Positions 8,985-20,513 are shown, counted from the first letter of the stretch. The stretch: 64,000 bases of DNA from Vibrio sp. CDRSL-10 TSBA (GCA_039696685.1 CP155565.1:1178001-1242000), one strand, 5' to 3'. The notes: generated by a model from the sequence alone, not told the origin. Numbers and translations are program-made.

Positions 8985-9609
8985 TTATTGAATTAACTGA
9001 TATTTCTGCGATATACCCACCATTATAGACTTAAACTTTGTCGGGACCTCACTCAGAGCCTGATTCTCATCATGAGTCAGCAGAGAAACGTTAAGTTGGT
9101 CATCCTTTTGTTCTAATGCCTGCACCACAATACGATCGCCTAACCAAAGACTGTCAGTCATCACCATGCGTTGCCGCTGGGCATCAAACTCAAACAAAGC
9201 GAGATAGTACATCAGAGCACTACCCTGATCAGACACCCGGATAATACCGGCATAGCCATACCGCTGAGAGAATTGCTCCAGTTTGAGCACAGTTCGGGTA
9301 TCGAGCACAACCTCACCACGTTTCCTGACCTGAATCATAACGCCCCAGCACCGCGTGCCGGGCATCATCCCGTTCATTGATCAACGCAAAGGCGAAAGAG
9401 CCAGGTACCCCAATGGTCAGCGGGGCGCTGACCTGAAGATTAAACAACTGGCCGACAATCATATCGCGCTCGGCAGGCCGTGCAGGAAACTTGGCCAGGA
9501 TTTCTTCATCCGACAAAGAGAATCGATATACTCCTGCGGCTACGACCAACACCAGCAACAACAGTGGCGTCAGTAATATTAAAGGAATCGGCAGCCAGCG
9601 TTTTCTCAT
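8985..9609 (-). CDS. Membrane-anchored protein, unknown (one apparent frameshift)
   Basis: The restored protein is 207 aa. One N-terminal transmembrane helix (IPLILLTPLLLLVLVVAAGV) is followed by a soluble, probably periplasmic domain rich in strands. The first 100 residues and the remainder are in different frames; removing one base at 9321-9323 (GTTTC on the plus strand, GAAAC in the gene) gives GRYDSGQERGEVVLDTRT. The protein ends VGISQKYQLIQ. An in-frame upstream ATG lies at 9624. I recognise no family. Confidence 0.65.
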
Positions 9610-9890
9610 TGTTCTTTCTCCCAAGCGTTATCTTCCAAGCGATTTGCCTCCAAACGTTTTTCCAAACGATTCGACTCCGGGCGGTAGCCTGCAAAAAAGG
9701 GCTCTTCATCATTCTGGCCTTGCTCACCACCCCAATACACCACGATTAGCGGGCACTATACCTCAATCTTCACTCCGGGTTGCCGGAGCACAAGCAAAAT
9801 GTGCAGTGCGCCGGGTTTCACTTTACAGCGTTCGCAATAAGCGTAAAATCCACGCCGCGCATTACCATTACTTATGTAAGGTTATTCTCT

Positions 9891-11568
9891 ATGTTTGCTA
9901 TCGTTGAGTCCTATAAAAACGGCTTACTGAAGTCCGGTCACTGGACACGTAATCTCGTTGCCGGCCTGATTGTCGGTGTCGTCGCACTCCCGCTGGCAAT
10001 GGCCTTTGCCATTGCGTCCGGAGTCAAACCGGAACAAGGCATTTATACCGCCATTATTGCTGGCATCATTGTATCCCTATGCGGCGGTTCCAGAGTTCAG
10101 ATAGCCGGTCCGACCGGCGCATTTATTGTTATTCTGGCCGCAATCGTTGCCGAACACGGCATCGTCGGACTGCAAATCGCCACCATGATGGCAGGCGCCA
10201 TCCTGCTGCTGCTGGGCATCAGTAAACTTGGCAGTATCATCCGTTATATCCCGAATCCGGTGATCGTCGGATTTACCAGCGGGATCGGGGTCATCATCTG
10301 GGTCGGTCAGTGGCGCGAATTTTTTGGCCTGCCCGCCATTCACGCCGAACATTTTCATCAGAAACTGCTGGCTCTGCTGCAAGCGTTACCACAACTGGAT
10401 ATAACCACCACACTGCTGGCCGTGTTGTCGCTATTTTTGGTTTTGGCCGGACCGAAAATACCCTACCTGAAAAAAATACCGGGCCCGCTGCTGGCGCTGG
10501 TCATCGTCACGACATTGCAGTATGTGCTGCAGTTTGACGGCGTGCGTACGATTGGCTCAGCGTTTGGAGGTATTCCGCAAGGACTGCCGTCTCTTTCTGT
10601 CCCCGAGATAAGCCTGGCTCAAATCCTCACGCTGATTGGGCCGGCCTTTGCCATCGCCATGTTGGGTGCAATTGAATCTTTGCTGTCTGCGGTCGTCGCT
10701 GACGGGATGGCGGGCACTAAACATAATTCCAATCAGGAGCTGATTGGTCAGGGTATCGCTAACATGATCACGCCTCTGTTTGGTGGTATCGCCGCGACCG
10801 GAGCCATAGCACGCACTGCAACCAATATCCGCAATGGAGGCAACAGCCCGATTGCCGGTGTGGTGCATGCCCTGACTCTGGTAGTGATCATTCTGGCCCT
10901 GGCGCCGCTGGCCGTTAACATCCCGCTCGCAACACTGAGCGCGATATTGTTTGTAGTGGCATGGAATATGAGTGAAGCCGGGCATTTTGTGAAACTTATC
11001 CGCCGCGCACCACGAGCCGATGTGGTCATTCTGCTATTGACCTTTCTGCTCACCGTGTTTGCTGATCTGGTTGTCGCCGTCAATATCGGGGTTATTCTTG
11101 CTATTTTGCACTTTGTCAAACGCATGGCAGCCAGTGTTGAGGTCACCGCCAATACCAGCCAGGATCTCAGCCAGGAAACTTCGCGAGTACAACCTGACCG
11201 TGTTACCTCGCGACATCGCGGTCTACGCTCTGGACGGACCCTTCTTTTTTGCCGCCGCTGAGAGTTTCGAACGGGTCATGAGCAGCATTGCCCTGCCGCC
11301 GCAGATCCTGATCATCCGCCTGAAGTGGGTACCTTTTATGGATATTACCGGCTTGCAGACACTGGAAGAGATGGTGACCCGCTTCCAACACCAGCAGGTG
11401 AATGTCTTGCTCTCCGGTGCCAACCCCAGAGTGGCACATAAGCTGCGCCGGGCAGGAATTGTCGCCTTACTTGGTGAACAAAACATCCATCCGGATTTTC
11501 ATCATGCCCTGGGAGCCGCGCTGGCAATGACAGAACCGGCCACAGACAAGAATCCATCGTTCAACTGA
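9891..11568 (+). CDS. SulP-family anion transporter with STAS domain (one apparent frameshift)
   Basis: The restored protein is 558 aa, the usual SulP size. It contains 10 or more membrane segments, the Sulfate_transp signature region (GLIVGVVALPLAMAFAIASG and GPTGAFIVILAAIV), and a C-terminal STAS domain (about residues 435-550). The start is the ATG at 9891 (MFAIVESYKNGLLK). The frame changes at 11176-11178 (GAAAC), between SQE and REYNLTVLPRD at the entrance to STAS; removing one A gives QELREYNLTVL. The substrate (sulfate, bicarbonate or another anion) cannot be read from sequence. A strong terminator follows. Confidence 0.88.
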
Positions 11569-11597
11569 ACATTACTAATTACCCATTTTGTCCTCTT

Positions 11598-11631
11598 CAC
11601 CCCTGAATTTACAAATCAGGGGTGTTTTTTT
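11598..11631 (+). terminator. Rho-independent terminator after sulP
   Basis: CACCCCTGA pairs with TCAGGGGTG over a 9-base loop, followed by seven Ts. Confidence 0.9.
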
Positions 11632-11946
11632 GACCGCAATGCCGGGTTATCAACCTCTTTTGTGTTGTTTCATCATAACGTGCTATGGGACTGTGTTCAT
11701 GGTCACATAAAAAGCACAAACCATTTTAAACATCCCGTTCACCAATGTAACAATAACCAAACAATTCACTATATTGACACCACACCCTAGTGAAATGAAG
11801 TGAATATTTAACGATATTTAATGAATAGTATTGCTCAAAACATAAAAACTAGATATTCTTGCGCGCATGAGTAAATAGGGATATTGAGTGAATGACTATG
11901 CCAGGGAGTGGGTATTACTTGAACCAGTGGTATCACGAGAGACGCA
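11632..11946. other. AT-rich intergenic region upstream of the YjiH gene
   Basis: These 315 bases lie between the sulP terminator and the next start codon. They are AT-rich and should contain the promoter. I see no RNA gene, riboswitch or clear operator. A GAGAGACGCA stretch just before the ATG may serve as the ribosome-binding region. Confidence 0.5.
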
Positions 11947-13327
11947 ATGCAAGATAACGCTCAAACTATTAAATCACCGGCAGAAGGCGCTTCTTCCGGC
12001 AGCTTCTGGATGTTCCTGATCCCTTCTCTGATCGGGCTTTTCCTGTTTATGGCCCCGATCAGCTATGAGGACTCTTTGACGATTCCTGTCGCTATTCTGG
12101 CCAAATCGATTCAAGCGCTACTCGGTGACAGCCTGGTTGCTATCGTGACCATCATCATCGCTTTTATGTCGGTTGCTTCCGTATTAACCAAACTTTTCCA
12201 ACCGGCATGGATCACTCAACGTCCGTTTCTGAATGGTCTGTTTAATCCGAACTGGATCTGGCTCGTTGTACGTATCATTGGCGGCGCGGCAGTGATCATG
12301 ACCTTTTTCCAAATTGGTCCTAAAGCGGTTTGGGAAGAAAATACCGGTGGCTTGGTGCTGGAAGGCCTGCTACCGACCCTGTTTTCGGTCTTCATTTTTG
12401 CCGGCCTGCTGCTGCCACTGCTGCTGAACTTTGGTTTGCTGGAACTGATGGGCGCACTGCTGAGTAAAATCATGCGTCCGCTGTTTAACCTGCCTGGTCG
12501 CAGTGCGATTGACTGTGTTGCGTCGTGGCTGGGTGACGGCAGCGTCGGTATTCTGCTGACCAGTAAGCAGTATGAAGGTAAGTTTTATACTCAGCGTGAA
12601 GCTGCCGTGGTCGGTACCACATTCTCTGCTGTATCGATTACGTTCAGCCTGATCGTGATTGCGCAGGTTGGCCTGGAGCATCTGTTTCCTGCCATTCTAC
12701 GCCGCTATCTGTCTGGCTGGCTTGGTGGCTGCTGTCATTATTCCTCGCCTGCCACCACTGAGCACGAAAAAAGATACCTATATCGATGGCAGTAAACCAG
12801 ACGCCGATCAGGATGCCGTACCACAAGGTCAAACCGCATTCTCATGGGGAATGGACCTGGCACTGACCAAAGCAGGCCAGGTCGGTTCGCTGAAAAACGT
12901 ATTGGCTGAAGGCGTACGCAACGCTGTTGATATGGTATTCGGGGTTCTGCCTGTGGTGATGGGTCTGGGTACGATTGCACTGGTTATCGCTGAATATACA
13001 TCTGTGTTCTCGATTCTGGGTCAGCCGTTTGTGCCTTACCTGGAACTGCTGGGCATTCCGGAAGCAGTTCAGGCATCACAGACCATGGTGGTGGGTTTTG
13101 CCGATATGTTTATCCCGGCCATTCTGGCTGCTTCAATCGATAACGAAATGACCCGTTTTGTGATTGCCGCTATGTCGGTAACACAGCTGATCTACTTATC
13201 CGAAGTCGGTGCTCTGCTACTGGGCAGCCGTATTCCGGTCAACATTATCGAGCTGTTCGTGATTTTCATCCTGCGTACCCTGATTACGCTGCCAGTGATT
13301 GCAGGTGTTGCTCACCTGATTTTCTAA
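11947..13327 (+). CDS. YjiH-family (nucleoside-recognition/Gate) membrane protein (one apparent frameshift)
   Basis: The restored protein is 459 aa, with about ten hydrophobic segments and two nucleoside-recognition/Gate-like halves (GDGSVGILLTSKQYEGKFYT is typical of the family). It is probably an inner-membrane transporter or channel of unknown substrate. The first frame reads to EHLF and the second resumes with LPFYAAICLAGLVAAVIIPR; deleting one T at 12685-12687 (GTTTC) gives HLFLPFYAAICLAG. It has its own promoter region upstream and a terminator at 13351-13380. Confidence 0.82.
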
Positions 13328-13350
13328 ATTCACTGAGTTTTCCCGACAGC

Positions 13351-13380
13351 AAAAACCTCACTTCATCGTGAGGTTTTTTT
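13351..13380 (+). terminator. Rho-independent terminator
   Basis: AAAACCTCAC pairs with GTGAGGTTTT around a TTCATC loop, continuing into a T run. Confidence 0.9.
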
Positions 13381-13637
13381 ATGTCAGTCACTCTTTGTTA
13401 TTTTTCGCTTCAAGAGTGAAATCAGGTACTAACACTTTAGTCAATAGTACGTTCCATTGAACCTGCACTCACCCTATAATAGCGACAAGCCTGAGCGCAG
13501 CGCTCAAAGAACCCGCTTACACACCCATAGCTTCTCCGTCTATAAGTATCAGAAACTAACGGGTGGTTTACCGTCAAGTCGAGCGCGTAAGCCACACAAG
13601 ACGAGAGTACTTTGCGCCACTATCGACCGGTAAGATC

Positions 13638-14877
13638 ATGACTATGCCTTATCTGAATTCAGAGACGACGGCTGCCGTCAAAAGAAAAGCGCTTCACCCT
13701 CTGATCTTTTGGGCTAAATTGCTGCTGATTGTGATTTCCGTTCTGCTGGTCGTTGCCAATCTTTATACTCTAAAAACCACCCGTGATCTGGCACGCTCTT
13801 ACTCCAATCAACAAAATCAGGCAACCTGGTTCCTGTTTCAGCTGACCAAAGAGTTTACTGAAATGATTGCCGAATCACCTTATATCCTCGCATCAGAGGA
13901 GAAGGCTGAAAAAGTCTGGCTGAAATATGACCTGACCTGGAGCCGGTTCGATGTCACTTTAAATAGTGAAGAGTCGCAGGCTTTCCTCACCCTGGACGGC
14001 ACTTATCCGTTTCTTCAGGCAAGCGTTTGAAGATTTCAAACAACTCGAGCCGCTGCTTAAAGCAGTCAAAGACAACAATAGCCTCCAGCAGTTTGAGAGC
14101 CAGTCTCAGCATCTTTATCAGACTATCATCAGTTATATTAACGACAAATTCCGCGTCCAGAGCCCGATTTATATTGAGCAGAAACAGCAGGCTTTGACTC
14201 TGACACAATTGCAGTTTGGCCTGATGCTGGTGCTGTTTATCTGTATTGCTCTGGTCAGCTTCATCCTGCACACCGAAGCACGCTTTCACAAACTACTGGC
14301 ACGGACAGACCCGCTCACCGGCCTTGCCAATCGCCAGGCTTTGTTTGAAACCCTGCACCGCTACCGTGATGGTCAGCGTTTTGCACTGATGCTGCTTGAT
14401 CTGAATGGTTTTAAGCCGATTAACGATCAGCTGGGCCATCAGGCCGGTGATACGGTGCTCAAACAGCTGGCCCATCGTTTAAATCAGATACCAACGTTTC
14501 ACTACCAGGTGTTTCGCATGGGCGGAGATGAATTTGCCATTGTGCTCGACAGCGGTGACGCTGAGCACATTGAGGGCATGCATGCACTGATCATGGACTG
14601 CTTCAGTGCTCGTTTTTCACCACAAACTTTCAGCACGCATCCGCATCAGTCGTCACTTCATCTGTGCAGCCAGTCCGAATTCAGCATGAGTTGCAGCCTG
14701 GGTACCAGCTGCTTTCCTGAGGACACCACCAATATCAACGAGCTGATTTATCTGGCAGATAAACGTATGTATGCCGCAAAGCATCACTACCAACAGTCAC
14801 ACTCTCAGTCACGGTCAGAGGTCAGCACCAACCATCATGCTGCACAGCGACAGCCGCAGGTGCAACGACAAGCATAA
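13638..14877 (+). CDS. cdgA: Membrane GGDEF diguanylate cyclase, CdgA-like (one apparent frameshift)
   Basis: The restored protein is 412 aa. Two transmembrane helices (LIFWAKLLLIVISVLLVVAN near residue 25 and FGLMLVLFICIALVSFIL near 205) flank a periplasmic sensor domain, and a GGDEF domain follows with an intact RMGGDEF signature. It should make c-di-GMP from two GTP. The frame changes at 14010-14012 (GTTTC), where removing one T restores TYPFFRQAFEDFKQ. The tail is Gln/His-rich. It lies convergent to pstB, as I recall for V. cholerae VCA0074 (cdgA); the symbol rests on that context. Confidence 0.85.
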
Positions 14878-14902
14878 AAAAGCCCCTCATAAAATGAGGG
14901 GC
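14876..14902. terminator. Terminator between cdgA and pstB
   Basis: GCCCCTCAT pairs with ATGAGGGGC over a 3-base loop, with six As at the left edge giving a T-run on the minus strand. It best serves the pst transcript and overlaps the end of the cdgA-like gene. Confidence 0.85.
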
Positions 14903-14947
14903 AAGGTTACCATCGCTTTATAGTTATAATACGTTGAGGCTAATGAC

Positions 14948-15697
14948 TTAGCCGAAATCACCGTTAACATAGCCGCGAGTGCGATCGTCTTTCGGCTCAT
15001 TAAAGATATTCTGGGTTTCATCGTGCTCCACCAGCTCTCCCATCAGGAAAAAGGCGGTACGATCGGAAATACGACGAGCCTGCTGCATCGAGTGTGTCAC
15101 AATAACGATGGTATAGTTCTTTTTCAGCTCTTCCATCAACTCTTCAATTTTGTGGGTCGCAATCGGGTCAAGCGCCGACGTCGGCTCATCCATTAGAATC
15201 ACGTCCGGCTGCATCGCGATGGTACGAGCAATACATAAACGTTGCTGCTGACCACCAGACAGACCAAATGCATGCGACTTAAGACGATCTTTCACTTCAT
15301 CCCACAGCGCCGCACCGCGCAGCGAGCTTTCCACCACTTCATCAATGTGTTTTTTGTCTTTGATGCCCTGCGCACGCAAACCGTAAGCTACGTTTTCATA
15401 AATGCTCATCGGGAACGGGTTTGGCTTTTGGAACACCATACCGACGCGAATACGCAGATCTGCCACATCGATGTTACCGTACACATCATCGCCGTCCATC
15501 GTCAGCTTACCGGTGATTTTAACCCCTTCAATCAGGTCATTCATGCGGTTAAGGCAGCGCAGCAGAGTGGATTTACCACAACCGGACGGGCCGATCAGAG
15601 CCGTGACCTGACGAGTCGGAATTGGCAGGTTGATCGATTTCAGCGCTTGGTTTTCACCGTAAAACAGGTTCAGGTTTTCAATATTAAATTTGTTCAT
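14948..15697 (-). CDS. pstB: Phosphate ABC transporter ATPase PstB
   Basis: PstB (249 aa) hydrolyses ATP to drive high-affinity phosphate import through PstCA. Visible motifs are Walker [10 protein letters not shown], the Q-loop VFQKPNPFP, the signature LSGGQQQR, Walker [13 protein letters not shown] and the switch His in IVTHSM. It is the last gene of pstS-pstC-pstA-pstB, 50 bp after pstA. With PhoU, Pst also signals phosphate status to PhoR in known systems; phoU is not in the window. Confidence 0.97.
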   Translation of the reverse strand: MNKFNIENLNLFYGENQALKSINLPIPTRQVTALIGPSGCGKSTLLRCLNRMNDLIEGVKITGKLTMDGDDVYGNIDVADLRIRVGMVFQKPNPFPMSIYENVAYGLRAQGIKDKKHIDEVVESSLRGAALWDEVKDRLKSHAFGLSGGQQQRLCIARTIAMQPDVILMDEPTSALDPIATHKIEELMEELKKNYTIVIVTHSMQQARRISDRTAFFLMGELVEHDETQNIFNEPKDDRTRGYVNGDFG

Positions 15698-15747
15698 CGT
15701 GTTATCTCTTAAATTCTGTCAGTCGTATGAGACGAGTAAATCACGGA

Positions 15748-16611
15748 TTAGTAAGTCGCCGTATTGAATCGCTTGGCGATCAATTTGGTAATCATGTTGA
15801 TGAGCAACACGACGACAATCAGGACCGTTGCTGTACCGTAAGCCTGGTTCCACTCTTCGACAGTGAACAGCTCGGTAGTCAGCTTGTAAAGGTGAACCGT
15901 CAAGGTACGGCCCGAATCCATCAAAGAATCCGGAATACGTGCCACCATGCCAGCGGTCAGAAAGACCGGAGCCGATTCACCGATCACACGACCGATACTT
16001 AGAATGACTGAAGTCAGAATACCTGGCATTGCGCTTGGCAAAATCAGACGCCAGATAGTATAGATTTTAGAAGCACCAAGGCCGTAGGAGCCTTCGCGAT
16101 AGGTTTGCGGTACAGACATCAACGCTTCTTCTGTGGTACGGATAATCACCGGCAGAATCAGAATACTCAGCGTCAGCGCCCCCGACAGAATCGAGAAACC
16201 CAGCCCCAGAATCGCCACGAAGAAGGTCATACCAAACAGACCGAAAATAATCGACGGAATACCGGCCAGAGATTCGGTACAAAAACGAATCACCTTCACC
16301 AGACGACTGCCGACTTTGGCATATTCGGTCAGATAAATAGCCGTCATGATACCGAGCGGAGCCGCCACCGCGATAGAGGCAACCACCATATAAATGGTCG
16401 AGACGATCATCGGGAAGATACCATGCTCTTCACCGGTACGAGTGTAATTATCGCTGATGAAGTTCCAGTCAACGTGCTGCAGACCGTTAGACAGAATGTA
16501 CCAGATGATCCAGAACAGGAAGCCGACAGTCAGTGCCGCCGCAATCCAGATAAAGCTGCGCAGTACGTTATCTTTAAATACACGCGCTTGTTTTAGTTTT
16601 GCACGATCCAT
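15748..16611 (-). CDS. pstA: Phosphate ABC transporter permease PstA
   Basis: This 287-aa inner-membrane protein has six hydrophobic segments and the BPD_transp_1 fold. It forms the phosphate channel with PstC. The permease EAA-like loop is seen around TYREGSYGLGASKIYTIWRL, which contacts PstB. It starts 5 bp after the pstC stop codon, indicating tight coupling. Length and content are normal for the family. Confidence 0.96.
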   Translation of the reverse strand: MDRAKLKQARVFKDNVLRSFIWIAAALTVGFLFWIIWYILSNGLQHVDWNFISDNYTRTGEEHGIFPMIVSTIYMVVASIAVAAPLGIMTAIYLTEYAKVGSRLVKVIRFCTESLAGIPSIIFGLFGMTFFVAILGLGFSILSGALTLSILILPVIIRTTEEALMSVPQTYREGSYGLGASKIYTIWRLILPSAMPGILTSVILSIGRVIGESAPVFLTAGMVARIPDSLMDSGRTLTVHLYKLTTELFTVEEWNQAYGTATVLIVVVLLINMITKLIAKRFNTATY

Positions 16612-16616
16612 GGGTC

Positions 16617-17555
16617 TTACCTCGCTTTCTCACGGTTCAGGTACAGCAATGCCGCATTAAGCATCATGATAAACACCAGCAATACCACACCGGTGGCATA
16701 CAGCGCATTGGCGTGAACGCCACTCGCGTATGACATTTCGATCGCAATGTTAGCGGTCAGTGTACGCGCAGAATCAAGAATGCCCTGTGGCATCGCCGGC
16801 GCATTACCCATAACCATGATGATCGCCATGGTTTCACCCAGAGCACGACCAATTCCCAGAATCACACCGGTCATAATACCTGAGCGCGCTGCCGGAACGA
16901 GCAATTTGAAAATGGTGTAGATATTTGATGCACCCAGCGCCAGAGAACCCTCTTTGTAGGTTTTTGGCACGGCACGAATCGAGGTTTCAGAAACGGTAAT
17001 CACGGTTGGCAGGATCATGACTCCCAGCACAATAATACCGGCCAGAATGGTGTTACCGGCAGGAACCTGAAAGATGTTCTGAATCAGAGGAACGATGATA
17101 ACCAGGCCGAAGAAGCCGTAAACCACCGAAGGGATGCCCGCCAGCAATTCGACAGCCGGACGAATGATGTCAGCCACACGTTTCGGGGCAATTTCGGCGA
17201 TAAAAATAGCGGTCAGGACACCAATCGGCACCCCGACAATCACGGCACCAAAGGTAGAGACAACGGAAGCGACAATCATGGTCGCAACACCGTACAGAGC
17301 CGGCGGCAGCCAGTTTTGGCCCAGAACGATACCGGATACACCGGCTTCCTGAAACGCGGGAATACTTTCCCGGATGATAAAATAAGCAATAATCGCCAGA
17401 GAGACGATACCGATTACTGCACTGGTTAAGAACAAACCGTGGAAAATGCGCTCTCTCCAGTCGATACGCTTTTTCTCACGCAGAGTGCGTTTGGATAGCT
17501 GTGTCGATTCACTGTTCATAAGCTGGTCACTATTTGTCGCGATGGTCATATTCAT
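16617..17555 (-). CDS. pstC: Phosphate ABC transporter permease PstC
   Basis: This 312-aa inner-membrane permease has a polar N-terminus (about 35 residues), six membrane segments and an EAA-like loop (TYKEGSLALGASNIYTIFKL). It pairs with PstA. An in-frame ATG at 17549 (MTIATNSDQ) is an alternative start. The 91-bp gap to pstS upstream contains a hairpin at 17591-17617. Confidence 0.96.
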   Translation of the reverse strand: MNMTIATNSDQLMNSESTQLSKRTLREKKRIDWRERIFHGLFLTSAVIGIVSLAIIAYFIIRESIPAFQEAGVSGIVLGQNWLPPALYGVATMIVASVVSTFGAVIVGVPIGVLTAIFIAEIAPKRVADIIRPAVELLAGIPSVVYGFFGLVIIVPLIQNIFQVPAGNTILAGIIVLGVMILPTVITVSETSIRAVPKTYKEGSLALGASNIYTIFKLLVPAARSGIMTGVILGIGRALGETMAIIMVMGNAPAMPQGILDSARTLTANIAIEMSYASGVHANALYATGVVLLVFIMMLNAALLYLNREKAR

Positions 17556-17590
17556 CTCACTTGTCGAGCGAGTCGATGTGGATTGAAAAC

Positions 17591-17617
17591 GCTCAGCCCT
17601 AAGTAAGCGGGCTGAGC
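17591..17617 (-). terminator. Intercistronic hairpin between pstS and pstC
   Basis: GCTCAGCCC and GGGCTGAGC form a perfect 9-bp stem with a 9-base loop, followed on the minus strand by GTTTTC. It is a probable attenuator or mRNA-stabilising structure that lets PstS be made in excess over the permease; that role is known for other pst operons and inferred here. Confidence 0.65.
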
Positions 17618-17646
17618 AAACTACTGATTAATTATAGAGGTGTATC

Positions 17647-18471
17647 TTACTTCACAGAGATGTAGTGGTGAGAACCTACGATTTCCTGAGCTTCGTCAGT
17701 CAGCATCCAATCCAGGAATTTCTGGGTTTCAGCTGAAGGCTGGCCTTTCTTGTACAGAACCAGGAATGGACGAGCTACTTTGTAAGAACCGCTCTTCACG
17801 TTTTCAACGCTTGCATTAACACCGTCGATTGCCAGTGCGTGAACTGAATTATCAACTGTACCCAGAGAGATGTAGCCGATTGCGTATGGGTTAGAAGCAA
17901 CCATAGTTTTCAGACCACCGTTACCGTTCGCAACTTGAGCGCGCTGAGAGATAGCAGAAACAGTCTTACCTGAAACTTTCATTTTCAGTTCCATGATTTC
18001 TTCAAATGCGCCGCGCGTACCTGATGCTGTGTCACGAGTGATAGCAACGATTGGTTTGTCTTCGCCACCGACTTCTTTCCAGTTAGACACTTCACCTTTA
18101 TAAATAGCTGACACTTGTTCAGCCGACAGGCCTTTAACTTTGTTGCTTGGGTTAACCACGACTGCGATACCGTCGCGGGCAATGACTTCTTCAACCAGGT
18201 TTGATTCTTTTTCAGAGTCTTTCAGGTTACGAGAAGACATACCGATATCTGCACTGCCGTTCTTCGCTGCTTTAATACCCGCTGAAGAACCCGGGCCTTG
18301 TACTTCAATGAACACGTCTGAATTCTTTTTCATGTATGTTTCAGAGAAAACTTCCATCAGTGGTGTTACGCTGCTTGAGCCAACTGCAGAGATGGTCTCT
18401 TTTGCTGAAACTGGATTTACTGCCAGAGCACCTAGCAGAGCGATTGCACCGATTACTGTCTTTTTCATCAC
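17647..18471 (-). CDS. pstS: Periplasmic phosphate-binding protein PstS
   Basis: This 274-aa protein has a Sec signal peptide (MKKTVIGAIALLGALAVNPVSA) and then the phosphate-binding fold: AVGSSSVTPLMEVF, GPGSSAGIKAAKNGSADIGM and TRDTASGTRGAFEEIM supply the classic phosphate-contacting Ser/Thr/Arg/Asp residues. It captures phosphate and delivers it to PstCA. It is the first gene of the operon, with a candidate Pho box 67-106 bases upstream of its start. Confidence 0.96.
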   Translation of the reverse strand: MMKKTVIGAIALLGALAVNPVSAKETISAVGSSSVTPLMEVFSETYMKKNSDVFIEVQGPGSSAGIKAAKNGSADIGMSSRNLKDSEKESNLVEEVIARDGIAVVVNPSNKVKGLSAEQVSAIYKGEVSNWKEVGGEDKPIVAITRDTASGTRGAFEEIMELKMKVSGKTVSAISQRAQVANGNGGLKTMVASNPYAIGYISLGTVDNSVHALAIDGVNASVENVKSGSYKVARPFLVLYKKGQPSAETQKFLDWMLTDEAQEIVGSHHYISVK

Positions 18472-18537
18472 AATTTCCTTTAGTGGCTTTATTGCCGTTG
18501 TGTGTCACTTGAACGAGTGTCACTTTAGGCCGCGAAT

Positions 18538-18577
18538 ATGACAATTATGTTTCAGTAAATTGAACAGTGCATGACAG
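18538..18577 (-). promoter_or_regulatory. Candidate Pho box (PhoB binding) upstream of pstS
   Basis: On the minus strand there are four CTGTCA-like half-sites: CTGTCAT (18571-18577), CTGTTCA (18561-18567), CTGAAAC (18549-18555) and TTGTCAT (18538-18544). The last two fit the 7-4-7 Pho box layout. Position relative to pstS is right for an activator site. PhoB control of pst operons is established; this site is inferred by eye. Confidence 0.55.
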
Positions 18578-18871
18578 AATGCCACACCGGTAGCAGAGAT
18601 AACTCAGCACCGAATTTAACTTCGCCAATAAAACCAATCACTTAATAAGTGAATTCTGATGCAACCCGGTTTTATTACACTTGCGACAAAATCAAGAATA
18701 TTCCGCTCTTAAAACTGAGACAAAAAAGAATAAGTCAGAATACTTTTCTATTAAATCCCTATTGATATCTTGTAGTTAGCCGATATCATCAGCGAATTAT
18801 TTTAATAACAAAAATAACTTCCTATTTAATCCTTAATTCATTTTTATCTCATATTCAGAAGAGGAATTTCA

Positions 18872-20513
18872 ATGCGCCAGCTACTCAGCGGTTTGTCTAT
18901 TAAACTGCAGGTGGTGGTACCGGTATTTATGACAATGCTGTTACTCATCTCCGGCATTATATACAGTACATCAACCCTTAAAGATGCATTTCGTGACATG
19001 ACCCAATCGACCGAAGCGCTGATCAATCACAAAGACGAAGTGACTAAAATTATAGACAACACTTACGCAATGCGTATTAGTGCCATCTATAGCTTATTCC
19101 AGCCGGAAGAAGTCAAAGTCCTGCCATCCGTATTAAAACAGCGTCAGAGTGACAACCTGGCTCACCTGCAGTCGATTAGCACCATTCCTGAAATGAACGA
19201 AGAAGTGGAACAGCTGAAAAACGCGATGCAGGAGTATGTGGATTACTCAATTAAGACCATGATTCCTCTGCTTAACGTCAAACATAACCAGCAGACTTCA
19301 GCCGCATTTGACGCCGAATACAAGCGAGCGATGGATGTATACCGTGATGAAGGTACGGTCATGATCAAAGCCATTGATGCCCTGTCAAAAGAGCTTAATC
19401 GTTTAGCTCTGGAAAAAGTCCATCAGAGCGAAGAGTACAATCACAGCGTGATGAACATGTCGATCACCGGACTGATTTTTGTGCTGCTGTTCGCCGCGGC
19501 GTTCGCATGGTATCTGGCCGGCGTTATTGTTACCCCTATTCAAAAGCTGCAGAGTGTGGTCCGTGAAGTTGCCCAAGGTAACCTGTTGGTGAAAGCCGAC
19601 GAAGACGGTGATAACGAAGTAACTCTGCTGGCACGTGATGTCAACAGTACCGTGACTCAGCTGCGCAGCACGGTCGGCGCACTGGTGCGCATCAGTGATG
19701 ACGTGGCCTCTTCGGCAACGGAAACTGGCTGCGGTAATGACGCAGTCCAGCGTGAACTCCGATCAGGAAAAGCAGGAAGTCGAGCAAGTGGCCTCCGCAG
19801 TAAACCAGATGGAAATTGCTGCCAGCACCGTGACCGATAATGCGACTCAGGCCGATCAGGCTGCACAAAGTGCCAACCAGCAGGCACAAAGCAGTATGGC
19901 CATGTTTGAACAGAGCAACCGTGCGAACGCACTGATGGCTAACAAACTGGGTGATGCGGCCAACGTGGTGAACAACCTGAAAGAGCAGTCCGAAAAAATC
20001 GGCAAAGTGATTGAAGTGATTCAGGGCATCTCTGAACAGACGAACCTGCTGGCGTTGAATGCAGCCATCGAGGCTGCGCGTGCCGGCGAAAGCGGACGCG
20101 GATTTGCTGTGGTTGCCGATGAAGTTCGCATGCTGGCTGCTCGAACCCAGGATTCGACTAAAGAGATCCAGGCCATTATCGAAGAGCTGCAGGATCAATC
20201 CGGCATTGCCAACGACAGCATGAACTCCAGCCTGCAAATGCTGGAAGAGAACCAATCTCTCTCGGCACAAGTCAGCGGCGCCCTGCAAGCGATTAACCAG
20301 GCGATTGCAGAACTGAGTGCGCTTAATACCCAGGTTGCATCCGCATCTGAAGAGCAAAACCAGGTTACCTCGGATATTAACCGTAACCTGGGCAATATTT
20401 ACGATCTGGTGAGCCAGAATGTTACCGGCATCACCCAGTCAGCTACCGCCAGCCAGGAATTATCCGCTCTGGCCGAGCAGCAGAAACAGCAGTTGGACTA
20501 TTTCAAGGTATAA
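18872..20513 (+). CDS. Methyl-accepting chemotaxis protein, four-helix-bundle sensor (one apparent frameshift)
   Basis: The restored receptor is 546 aa. It has an N-terminal TM helix ([19 protein letters not shown]), a helical 4HB-type periplasmic domain (residues 30-185), a second TM ([20 protein letters not shown]), HAMP, and an MA signalling domain with the canonical hairpin tip ([19 protein letters not shown]). The frame changes at 19722-19724 (GAAAC); removing one A gives [14 protein letters not shown], the expected MCP sequence. The ligand is unknown. The preceding 400-bp gap shared with pstS holds the pstS Pho box and the promoter of this gene. Confidence 0.88.

Noticed and set aside
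16105..16596. Long open frame opposite pstA
   Set aside because: Antisense shadow of a clear permease gene, with Arg/His/Gln-rich composition typical of shadows and no SD.
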